Part shown: positions 9,011 through 17,000 of the stretch, piece by piece
Numbering within the stretch: the first letter of the stretch is position 1
How the letters are laid out: each line of letters begins with the position of its first letter
Assembly (NCBI GenBank): GCA_963743595.1
Contig: CAVURW010000281.1
Span: forward strand, 1 to 25,820
Direction of reading: 5' to 3'
Length of the DNA stretch: 25,820 bases
Source: CAVURW01 sp963743595
GTDB taxonomy: Bacteria; Verrucomicrobiota; Verrucomicrobiia; Methylacidiphilales; UBA1321
Program-made: the position numbers and the translations under genes
The notes under the pieces: generated by a model
What the model was told of the DNA's origin: nothing
Seen by the model: the letters and a program-made list of their open reading frames with translations, nothing else
Databases searched by the model: none

Positions 9011-10507
9011 ATGACTTTAATGAAATTCTATTCCGCAGTAGGTGCAGTGATGGTTTTGGGTTGTTTTAGTAGCTACGCTAAAAAGCACGTGAGTGATTCG
9101 GCTGAATTCAGCTGGGAGAACGCCGTGGTTCGCATTCAGACAACCGCAAGGGCGGTTGATTACATGCAACCGTGGAAGCAAGGTCCTCGTGAGGGTCTGA
9201 AATTCGGTGTGGTGGTGGACGATCACCTGATTCTGACGACAGCAGAGGGGCTGGAGAATAATACGGAAATCCAATTACAAAAGAGCGGGTTGGATAACGG
9301 TCCGACGGGTAAAATTGTGTGGATCGATTACCAGACGAATCTTGCTCTGGTGGGATGTGATGACTCCAGTTTCTGGACGGGCTTGAATGCGGCTCAATTA
9401 CCGACCACGGAACCAACCTCCGGCCCTGTACAGATTTTACGTTGGTCTGGAACCGATTTTGAGAATCGTAAAGGTCAGGTGGATCGCGTCCACGTGGTGA
9501 ACTCGGATCTGAGCAGTATTTCCGTTCCTGCGATTCGGATTGTCGATACGAACATCCAATCGGCCGGGTTGAGTGAGGCGGTTGCCCAAGGCGACGAACT
9601 TATCGGTCTTGGGAATGCCCAAGACGGCGACACGCTGGATGCCGTTCCTGGGGCGTTTATCAATGGGATTTTGCGAGATTGGAAGGCGCATAAATACACG
9701 GGAATCGGCTATTTCGATTTTACCTGGGATCAAATTCAGAACTCGCTGAATCTGGAGTATCTAAGAATGCCGAGTCCTGCCCGAGGAGTGATCGTCCGTC
9801 AAACTGCGATGAAGCCTGGCTACAATGAGCTGATTCATCCGCGCGATGTGATTCTGAGTATTGATGGATTTGACGTCGATTCTCAGGGGAACTACGAAGA
9901 TCCTCAGTACGGAAAGCTTTGCCTGGAGAATCTCTCCTGCCGGAATAAATGGTCCGGTCAGGTGTGTCACATCAAGGTGTGGCGGGATGGTAAGGAAGTT
10001 CCGATCGATTACGTTTTGCCCAAGGCGGAGTTTACCGACTATCTGGTGCCCCCGCATCGCTACGATATGCCGGGTTACTACGTGAATGTGGCCGGGTTGG
10101 TATTTGTTCCGCTGACAGACGATTACCTGCGGAATTGGGGGACGTCGTGGCGCGTGCAGTTCCCTTTGGAACTGGATCCCTACAAAAACGGAAGCGTCAC
10201 ACCGGAGCGGAGAGAGCGCGTGGTGGTGAGTCAAATCCTCCCGGCTGACATCAATATCAGCTACGAATCTGTACGTGGTCAGGTGGTGGATAAAGTCAAC
10301 GGCATCACGATTAAAGATCTGAGCGGATTGGTGCTTGCCCTGAAGAGCCCGGTAAACGGCTTCGATATTTTCGAGTTCGAATCCGGGAATGGACCGAAGA
10401 AGGTTGTCTTTCCGGCGGATCAAATCGAGGAACAAACCGAGGAGATTTCTCGGCACTATCGGCTGCCGCGTTCATCGGTGTTGCCAGACGATACGACTCT
10501 GAATTAG
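9011..10507 (+). CDS. Catalytically dead Deg-type paralogue (pseudoprotease), likely lipoprotein
   Basis: This 498-aa protein has the same layout as the protease just upstream: trypsin-like domain, PDZ-like domain (HPRDVILSIDGFDVDSQG; IKVWRDGKEVPIDY) and the same C-terminal segment (YYVNVAGLVFVPLTDDYL; RGQVVDKVNGITIKDL). All three catalytic positions are changed: TNAHVV becomes TTAEGL (Glu79 for His), DVDLAVL becomes YQTNLALV (Asn110 for Asp), and GNSGGPV becomes AGLSEAV (Leu187 at the serine position by alignment). It cannot be a standard serine protease, so a regulatory or substrate-binding role is inferred. VLGC (15-18) may be a lipobox; an ATG at 9020 would give a compact lipoprotein signal. 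The frame is long and clean with conserved flanking motifs, so this is not a decaying gene. Co-transcribed with the active enzyme and closed by a terminator. Confidence 0.87.
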   Translation: MTLMKFYSAVGAVMVLGCFSSYAKKHVSDSAEFSWENAVVRIQTTARAVDYMQPWKQGPREGLKFGVVVDDHLILTTAEGLENNTEIQLQKSGLDNGPTGKIVWIDYQTNLALVGCDDSSFWTGLNAAQLPTTEPTSGPVQILRWSGTDFENRKGQVDRVHVVNSDLSSISVPAIRIVDTNIQSAGLSEAVAQGDELIGLGNAQDGDTLDAVPGAFINGILRDWKAHKYTGIGYFDFTWDQIQNSLNLEYLRMPSPARGVIVRQTAMKPGYNELIHPRDVILSIDGFDVDSQGNYEDPQYGKLCLENLSCRNKWSGQVCHIKVWRDGKEVPIDYVLPKAEFTDYLVPPHRYDMPGYYVNVAGLVFVPLTDDYLRNWGTSWRVQFPLELDPYKNGSVTPERRERVVVSQILPADINISYESVRGQVVDKVNGITIKDLSGLVLALKSPVNGFDIFEFESGNGPKKVVFPADQIEEQTEEISRHYRLPRSSVLPDDTTLN

Positions 10508-10514
10508 TAAAAGA

Positions 10515-10546
10515 AAAAGCCTCACGACGTTAATCGTGAGGCTTTT
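10515..10546 (+). terminator. Rho-independent terminator of the protease operon
   Basis: A perfect 13-bp stem (aaaagcctcacga / tcgtgaggctttt) with a 6-base loop (cgttaa) starts 7 bases after the stop codon at 10505-10507. The A-rich left arm and T-rich right arm would let it work in both directions, also serving the minus-strand DUF1328 gene whose stop is at 10567. Confidence 0.9.
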
Positions 10547-10566
10547 CAACTTTGCAGAACGTCTTT

Positions 10567-10734
10567 TTACAGATTAGACATCCGTCGACCCGTTATGGCT
10601 GATATAACGAATAGGACGATGAAGACGAAGAATAGGATCCGGGCGATCTCCACAGCGAGACCGGCCACGCCGAAGAATCCGAAGACTCCGGCGATTAATG
10701 CGATGACGAGAAACGTAATTGCGTAGTGTAACAT
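10567..10734 (-). CDS. DUF1328-family small membrane protein (YtjA-like), 55 aa
   Basis: A 55-residue protein almost entirely of two hydrophobic helices: LHYAITFLVIALIAGVFGFF, then GVAGLAVEIARILFFVFIVL, ending FVISAITGRRMSNL. The motif order (helix, G-F-x-G-V-A-G, helix, basic tail) matches the DUF1328/YtjA family, small inner-membrane proteins of unknown biochemical role. The ATG at 10734 is preceded by AAAGGAA (10741-10747 read on the minus strand), a good ribosome-binding site. It is 46 bases downstream of the CsbD-like gene on the same strand, and the shared terminator at 10515-10546 lies beyond its stop. Confidence 0.85.
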   Translation of the reverse strand: MLHYAITFLVIALIAGVFGFFGVAGLAVEIARILFFVFIVLFVISAITGRRMSNL

Positions 10735-10780
10735 AATAATTCCTTTTGTTGTTTTTTGATTTGCTGGGTTGCTGGCTCTG

Positions 10781-10969
10781 TTATCTCTTCAGCTTATGGC
10801 GCATACTGACCATGGCATGGGCGAGTTGAACTTGGGTGCGTCCCACAACTCCGCGATAGACGGCACCTGCATAAGCGAGCTTGTTGTGAGTGAGCTGGGC
10901 ATAGAACTTTCTGATTTGACTAACGAGGAGGTTCCAATACCCACGTATTTTTAATTGAAGTGTATTCAT
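10781..10969 (-). CDS. CsbD-like small stress protein, 62 aa
   Basis: The sequence pattern LKIRGYWNLLVSQIRKFYAQ, then LTHNKLAYAGAVYRGVVGRTQ follows the CsbD layout (KGxWxQLxGxVKxxWGKLTxDxLxxxxGxxxxLVGxxQ), but it is unusually basic, with the typical acidic positions replaced. CsbD proteins are small soluble general-stress proteins of unknown mechanism. The start ATG (10969) has GGGAA upstream on the minus strand. It directly precedes the DUF1328 gene, so the two are probably one stress-type transcription unit. The family call rests on a short sequence and could be wrong. Confidence 0.65.
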   Translation of the reverse strand: MNTLQLKIRGYWNLLVSQIRKFYAQLTHNKLAYAGAVYRGVVGRTQVQLAHAMVSMRHKLKR

Positions 10970-11138
10970 AATGCAGTTCCCTAATTGAATGATTATTGAA
11001 TAACCAGTCCAATCTTTCTAAAACAACATCGTTCATAAAAAGGGGTTGTCAAGTTTTTATTTCAAATCCGATGAACGCGAAATCTGAAATATATTATTTT
11101 GGATGCAGTTTCGGGTTTTCTATTGATAATTTCATCTC
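10970..11138. promoter_or_regulatory. AT-rich divergent intergenic region
   Basis: These 169 bp between the CsbD-like gene (minus) and the secreted helical protein (plus) are clearly more AT-rich than the flanking genes. On the minus strand a perfect TTGACA (complement of tgtcaa at 11047-11052) could be a -35 box for the CsbD/DUF1328 unit. No good -10 box is seen at standard spacing. No gene is apparent here. Confidence 0.35.
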
Positions 11139-11663
11139 ATGAAAAGCTTCTGGTTTGCGATTTGCACCTGGGGATCAATCACTTTGTGTTTGGCCGATTC
11201 TGAATTAAAGAATGAAGGTGAACAGGCGCTTGAGGTGGCTCGAAAAGAAGTCCAGGCCAAGGACTACGACCGCGCTTTTGACCATTTTGTTGACGCCGAC
11301 ATTTGGTTCCAGAAGAAACGGCTCAGCGAGCAGAACTGGCAACCCGCTGTAGCTCAAGGAATTAAGGAGTGTGAAGAGGCGATCGTGGCTCTGCTTAAAT
11401 TGGATTGGCACATCCAGCGAGTCGGTGATCAACAGAGCCAATATGTCACGGCGTGGCTGGAAATTGAGAACGGGTATCAATTGATGGACAAAAAGGAGTA
11501 TCGAGATGCTCTTGCCCGATTCAAAGACGGCTACGTCCGCATGAATGAGCTCAGCCGTTTAGACCCCGATGTTGATATGTCGGGCAAATCCCGTAGCGCT
11601 TGCGTAAAGGAACTGCTCACGTTGCCCGAGTTTATCGCCAGGTATCCCGAACCAGGGAAATAG
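11139..11663 (+). CDS. Secreted helical (TPR-like) protein of unknown function
   Basis: This 174-aa protein has a signal peptide (MKSFWFAICTWGSITLCLAD) and then a mostly alpha-helical body. Two stretches look like tetratricopeptide helix pairs: EQALEVARKEVQAKDYDRAF (with DHFVDADIWF after it) and ENGYQLMDKKEYRDALARFK (then DGYVRMNELSRL). The 'xxxYxxAxxxFxxA' spacing is typical of TPRs, which usually bind proteins. No catalytic motif is seen. It is convergent with the aldo/keto reductase, with 18 bases between stops, so it is a single-gene unit. I do not recognise an orthologue. Confidence 0.7.
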   Translation: MKSFWFAICTWGSITLCLADSELKNEGEQALEVARKEVQAKDYDRAFDHFVDADIWFQKKRLSEQNWQPAVAQGIKECEEAIVALLKLDWHIQRVGDQQSQYVTAWLEIENGYQLMDKKEYRDALARFKDGYVRMNELSRLDPDVDMSGKSRSACVKELLTLPEFIARYPEPGK

Positions 11664-11681
11664 CCGGAGATGTCGGCGCGC

Positions 11682-12665
11682 TTAATCGTGGCCCGCGATC
11701 GGATGGGGAATGTAGGGCGCTTCCAGGCGTTTCATCTCTTCCGGTGTGAGCTTGATCGAGAGCGAGGCGATGGCGTCGTCCAAATGGTGAGGCTTCGAGG
11801 CACCAATGATCGGGGCAACGACACCCGGTTTGTGGAGGAGCCACGCCAAGGCCAACGATGCCGGGCGGACGCGTTCTTGAGCGAGCTCGTTCAGAACCGC
11901 AATGACCGCTTGGTCTGAAGTGGCGATTTCCTTGCCGTAGAGCGTATTGGCAAAGGCATCGGTCTGGGAGCGCACCGTTTTGTTATCGCGACTGCCGGCC
12001 AGTAAGCCGCGGGCAAGCGGACTCCAGGGAATCAGCCCCACTCCCTCAGCGGCGCACAGCGGATTCATCTCCCGCTCCTCTTCGCGGTAGAGCAGGTTGT
12101 AATGGTTTTGCATCGTCACGAACCGCGCCATGTTAGTTTGATCTGCCTTGTAGAGCATCTTCGCCATCTGCCACGCGTACATGGAGGAAGCTCCCACGTA
12201 GAGTGCCTTACCCTCTTTCACGACGTCGTCGAGGGCATCCAGCGTCTCTTCTATAGGCGTATTTGGGTCGAATCGATGGATTTGATAGAGGTCAACGTAA
12301 TCGGTGCCCAGGCGGTGCAGGCTGGCATCGATGGCGTGCCGGATGTGCTTACGCGAAAGCCCTTTTTCGTTGAGATCGCTGCCCATGGCCCCGTGGACCT
12401 TCGTGGCGATAATCACCGTCTCTCGGCGCGGAGCAAATTGCTTTAAGGCGCGGCCCAGGATTTCCTCGCTCACACCCTGGGAATAGACGTCGGCGGTGTC
12501 AAAGAAGTTGATGCCGCATTCCACGGCTTTCTTGATGAAAGGCAGGCTCTCCTGCTCTTCCAAGACCCATTCCCGCCATTTCTTCGACCCGTAGGTCATC
12601 ATTCCCAAACAGATGCGCGATACCTTTAGACCCGTCCTACCCAGATTAGCGAATTCCATGATCAC
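11682..12665 (-). CDS. yajO: Aldo/keto reductase, YajO-like
   Basis: A 327-aa NAD(P)H-dependent aldo/keto reductase (TIM barrel). The tetrad is intact: Asp56 and Tyr61 (FFDTADVYSQG), Lys89 (IIATKVHG) and His130 (DLYQIHRFD). The N-terminus (FANLGRTGLKVSRICLGMMT) and the sequences MQNHYNLLYREEEREM, LIPWSPLARGLLAG and the C-terminal PYIPHPIAG closely follow E. coli YajO, an aldo/keto reductase linked to deoxyxylulose or thiamine-precursor chemistry. The true substrate here is unknown. The start at 12665 and an ATG two codons later (12659) are both possible. Its neighbours do not suggest a pathway, and it looks like a stand-alone gene. Confidence 0.92.
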   Translation of the reverse strand: MIMEFANLGRTGLKVSRICLGMMTYGSKKWREWVLEEQESLPFIKKAVECGINFFDTADVYSQGVSEEILGRALKQFAPRRETVIIATKVHGAMGSDLNEKGLSRKHIRHAIDASLHRLGTDYVDLYQIHRFDPNTPIEETLDALDDVVKEGKALYVGASSMYAWQMAKMLYKADQTNMARFVTMQNHYNLLYREEEREMNPLCAAEGVGLIPWSPLARGLLAGSRDNKTVRSQTDAFANTLYGKEIATSDQAVIAVLNELAQERVRPASLALAWLLHKPGVVAPIIGASKPHHLDDAIASLSIKLTPEEMKRLEAPYIPHPIAGHD

Positions 12666-12700
12666 TACTCAACGGGCAGAAGTTCGCGGCGTCAAGTGGG

Positions 12701-13210
12701 CTACTGCTCAAAGAAATCATTTACTTTAATGGACGAGGAGTTGTAGCAGGCGTAGGCCTCTTCAAAGTCGGTTTCCAAGTTCAGAAATCGGCCCAATTGC
12801 CCATCAAAGATGAGATAACCGGCGCTGCGCTGCAGTAGGAGCATGTAGTCCCATACTTCTCGAAAATAGACGCGCGACTCGGACCCCTTCTTTATAGAGG
12901 AGTAGCCGATCGATATTGAGCCACCGTCTTCCATCAAAGAGATCCCGATGTAGCCATTGTCGGTCATCCCTTCCCTCATCACTTCAACACCGCCATCACC
13001 AAGTTTCGGGTCCTTCTCGAATATCCTGAGGCGAGGCTCATAATCGAGAAGTTCACGCTTAACATAGTCGATTCGCTGGCGGCCCTGATCACTCAAAGGA
13101 CAAACGAGCCTCTTTTCATACCGATAGCGAAATTCGGATTCTACTTTATTCATGATCTGCTCAGGTTTCAGACCGGAGATTGGTACATAAAACGAGAGGT
13201 CATAGCTCAT
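12701..13210 (-). CDS. Uncharacterised protein, 169 aa
   Basis: I do not recognise this gene. The frame can be opened at a TTG five codons earlier, but the ATG at 13210 gives the more natural start MSYDLSFYVPISGLKPEQIM. It has no signal peptide or membrane segment. It is acidic and aromatic-rich with a mixed alpha/beta look (GYIGISLMEDGGSISIGYSS; VWDYMLLLQRSAGYLIFDGQ). The latter resembles the 'size, charge and single-domain' look of immunity or SMI1-like proteins, but no diagnostic motif supports that. It lies just upstream of the aldo/keto reductase on the same strand, 35 bases apart, so co-transcription is possible. Confidence 0.65.
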   Translation of the reverse strand: MSYDLSFYVPISGLKPEQIMNKVESEFRYRYEKRLVCPLSDQGRQRIDYVKRELLDYEPRLRIFEKDPKLGDGGVEVMREGMTDNGYIGISLMEDGGSISIGYSSIKKGSESRVYFREVWDYMLLLQRSAGYLIFDGQLGRFLNLETDFEEAYACYNSSSIKVNDFFEQ

Positions 13211-13290
13211 AAATAAAGCGTACAAATCTTTTCAATGGACGCCATCACTTCTGTACTCACAGGGTTAATTGAACGCAACTCCCGGCGTCC

Positions 13291-14040
13291 TTAATGCACC
13301 GGTTGCGGAGAGGGATCAGGGAAGCCGAGCCCGTCTTGGATGTGGCTCAACATCACAACGCCTGGCTGGGCGGGAAGGTTAAATGTGAATGCGGTAATCC
13401 GGGTGGAGGCGCGGTAGCCCCATAGGCTGTTGTAGACGTTCACATTCGACTGGTTATTCACCACTCGGAACGTAAAGGTCGATTTGCTCGTGGGCGTTAA
13501 GATCTTGTACGAACCAACGGGCACCTCCACGGTCCCATCACCGATGTTCACCGAGATCGGGGACTGCGATATGTTGACCACACGAATGGAACCTCCTGGA
13601 AAGGCCTGGATATCGTCCGGAAGGATCATGATCTTGTACCGATGCTTGGGCGTATCCACTGGTGAGAACAGAAGCATGGGAAGAACCGGTCCTGCGGAGA
13701 GATCGAGCTCGGCGACGATTGGGTAGAGCGTGTTTCCATTACTATCTTGGCCGTGGGCAAAGATAAAGAGGGGCTTCGTGCGATTGAAAAAGTAATTGGG
13801 CGAAGCAAAACTGCAACCGGCGGAGAGCTTCTTCTCCTTAAAACTCGGATCGGGAGGTGAGGGGGTTCCTTGGGTCGGCGGGGGCGGAGGCGGAACCTGG
13901 GAGTAATAGAGATCATCGATGCCGCCGGAGGTGATCAGCGTGCGGAACCGATCTTTCTGGTCGTCGTTTGAGTCTTGAGCGAAAGCACCGGGCAGCTGAG
14001 CGATGAGTAACAAAACAACAAACGAAATGGAGCGAAACAT
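13291..14040 (-). CDS. Secreted partner of cassette protein A, unknown function
   Basis: A 249-aa exported protein. The ATG at 14040 gives a textbook signal peptide (MFRSISFVVLLLIAQLPGAFA-Q) and starts 16 bases after the stop of the cassette A gene. A longer reading from 14073 would overlap that gene and bury the signal, so I reject it. A proline-rich linker (VPPPPPPTQGTPSPPDP, about residues 48-65) leads to a beta-rich domain (YRYKIMILPDDIQAFPGGSI-like stretch, VVNISQSPISVNIGDG). The domain has no catalytic motif. Position and strand make it the second gene of a unit with cassette protein A, so it probably acts with that protein at the cell surface. Confidence 0.8.
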   Translation of the reverse strand: MFRSISFVVLLLIAQLPGAFAQDSNDDQKDRFRTLITSGGIDDLYYSQVPPPPPPTQGTPSPPDPSFKEKKLSAGCSFASPNYFFNRTKPLFIFAHGQDSNGNTLYPIVAELDLSAGPVLPMLLFSPVDTPKHRYKIMILPDDIQAFPGGSIRVVNISQSPISVNIGDGTVEVPVGSYKILTPTSKSTFTFRVVNNQSNVNVYNSLWGYRASTRITAFTFNLPAQPGVVMLSHIQDGLGFPDPSPQPVH

Positions 14041-14056
14041 GTACGACGATACTTCA

Positions 14057-17000
14057 TTAGATTTGGCTAGCATTCAACCACCGAAAGGAGACGATTTTAT
14101 AGCGGCGACCGAAAGCGTAATTGCCCAGATAAAGGGTGGCGGGGTCAGCATAAGAATAATTAGATGTTGCTGCGGGCAAACCGGCTTCGGTTGAGTACTC
14201 GTATTCGGGGACGCGCTGCAGGGTCGCCTCACACCAGCACTTGGCGTCCACGGCACCAGTGGCTGGATTCACGGCGTCCCCATAGGCACGGACGGTAAAG
14301 GTATCGGAGCGAGCAGCAATAAACGGTGCGATGGCCTGAACTAGGTCCCACTGCGTGAGCGTGCCGGGAAGGCCCATGCCCGCTTTAGGGGTATCACCCG
14401 TGACTGGGATGTGCGGGACGACGAGCCCTGCGGGTGTGGTCATAGTCGCGATCGTTTGAACGCCCACGGCAACTCCGTTGGCCTGGCTGCCGGTGCTCGT
14501 CGAACCAAGAACAGAGGAAGTTCCCAGGACCGTGTTGTTAATTGGCGTGGCGTCTATCGCCGCTTGCAAAGGACCAGCAGTCGTGAGGATGTTATCGGCG
14601 GCGCCGAGCCGCCGGTTTAAGAAATCTCCAAGCGTGAAGGCCGGGCCGCGAGTCATGATTTGCGTAACGATTTGAGATGCCAGCGTTTGAATCTCAGCCG
14701 ATGTCAACCGGAGCAACGGGTAATAGGCGGAGCGTGAACCTGTTGCATTCAGGGGTGATGAAGAGGAGGTACTAGCGACGGGGTGCAGGAAATTAAAGAA
14801 GGGGACTTCACCGGGTTGGCTGGAGAAGGCAATGGAGGATGAGCTGGAGGTCATTCCGTTGAACGCCTGAACCGATACTTTGCACCCGCTTAAGCCGCTG
14901 AGCTGCGCGACCCAAGCAGACACCGAGGTGGAATTGATGTTGAACGCACCGTTGATAAGGAGATTCGCCGCCGGTAACCGCAAGTTAGTGGGATTGGTTA
15001 CATTCTTCACAACCTGCAGATCGGTAATGCTGGGGGCTATTGTCCCGGCGGGAGAATCGGGATTTCCCGCGCGGAAATAATAGATGAGGCGGGAGTTCGG
15101 CAGGGGCTGATTGGCTGTAACATAGGCTTGGCTAATTCCTGTCGCTGTTACGGTAATCGGCCAAGCAGTTAGATCTCCAGCTGCAACAGTCGCTGGTGGT
15201 ACGGTTGAAAAGAAATAGCTGTCGAACAAGACTTCATTCGCCAGGAAATTGTCATCCAGGTAGGCTTGGTTTGCGTTATAGCCGAGAACGTACTTAGACC
15301 CCAATCCACCTTGGTAAGAGCCGCCAACGGGGTTAAACGACATGGTGAGCGTCTGTGGGGATGCATAGCCGTAATTATAATTAATGAACAGATTCCGGAA
15401 TTGCCCGATGGAAATCATCGGCTCGAAAGGAAGATCCTTCAGAGGAACCTGGTTATTCGAGAACGAGCCATAGCTGGGATCGGGTCTGCCGACCGAGTTT
15501 GGACCCCAACAAGTATCCGTCGCCGCGGTGGCACCACTGCCGACGGACTGCGCTTGGTATTCCTGTGACGGTGCGGTCACTGAGCCAGGGTCAACGAAAC
15601 TGGTAGCGAGGTCTCGGTTAAGGGAGCTCGAATAGGGGCTCAACCAATTAAGCCCATACGCACACAGCGGAGGGGAAATCTCTGGATTGGGTGTATAAGC
15701 GTAGGTTCCGCTAGTCGAATCCACAATATTAGAGGGAGAACTGAAACCGTAAAAGCGGTCTAGAAAAGTTCCAAAAAGCTGTTCTGTGTTTACAAAATTG
15801 CCAACTGTACCGAAGGAGGCGGTGCGACTGACCCAGTCTCCGAAATTTGGACTGCCAATGGGTTCAATTTGCGTTGTCTGGGCGAAGTTCCAGTTGTTGG
15901 ATTGACCTGTCGCGTTCGGCCACGAGTACCCTTGAGGCATTGAAATGTAATCCGTATTATTTCGGAGTCGGGTACCCCCTACGATCGTGATGGGATCGGT
16001 GGTGCTTGCTTGGAACGAAAAACTAGTTGGACTGGAGGTGCTTCCCATGACATCGAAGTAAATGCTTTGGTAAGCTCCATTAACCGTCGCAATGTTCTGG
16101 CTCACCAACATCTGGTTGCTTCTGCTCGCAAAGCCTTGACTGGCCGTTGTCACGATGAAAGAAGTGGCAGGGACGGGCGTGGGTGTCGGGGGTGGTGGTG
16201 GAGTGGGTGTCGCATTCCAAGCCGTCGCCTCATAGGATTGAGTAACTGCAATTGGGGTTGTCCCCGGCAACGCGTACAGGCGGAATTCTCCAGGAGTGAT
16301 TGCCGGATCCGTACCACTGGCGGGGAAGCACGAGTCCCGATTATATCCGTTGTCACCAAAATTTAGCGGCCCAATCGAGACGGTGCCTTGTATGGAGGAA
16401 GCGATATTGATCGTCCAACTGTCCATCCCACCGATGTTATTCGCGACTTCAATTGCTGGAAATTTATTGGCTGCTGAAGGTGGAGCAGACAAGTTCACGT
16501 TAAAAGGATTATAAAGCACCATGTAGGGTGCCCCAATAAGCTGGAGATTGTAGCTGTTCGGAGGAGGAGTTCCACCCGGAACGGTCAACATCATGCCCAT
16601 CGTCTGACCGTAACTGACTACTTTGGGCATGATTGGATCAATACAGAGATTGCCACTACCTGAGGCGCCACAGCCATACTCGTAGTAGGCGCGAAAATTC
16701 AGTGTGGGGACGTTACCGTTTGCGGGAGACGTGGACCAATTTGGATAAGCAGTTTTCTGATTAAGGTTAGAGAATAGCGGACTCGGCATGTTTTGCTTAT
16801 AGACATTGTAATAGAGGAACAGGCTATCCCACCGCAGTCCGTCCAGTTCATAGTATTCCGGCGGATTTGCTCCGGAGAAATTGTTTACGGGCGAAGTGGT
16901 CGTTGTGCCCAGGATGGCGTCCAGGCTGTAGATCTTTCGGAAAGCCTCAGGTTTAATCGTGTCAGTAGCTTCGGTGTGGCCAAAAGTGGATTGATATAAT

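Noticed and set aside
9761..10456. A 231-codon minus-strand open frame
   Set aside because: It lies fully antisense to the pseudoprotease, which has clear domain motifs; the His/Arg/Ile-rich text has no recognisable pattern.
9011..10507. Pseudoprotease as a degenerating pseudogene
   Set aside because: The frame is uninterrupted for 498 codons and PDZ and C-terminal motifs are well kept, so only the catalytic positions are lost; this looks like a selected change.
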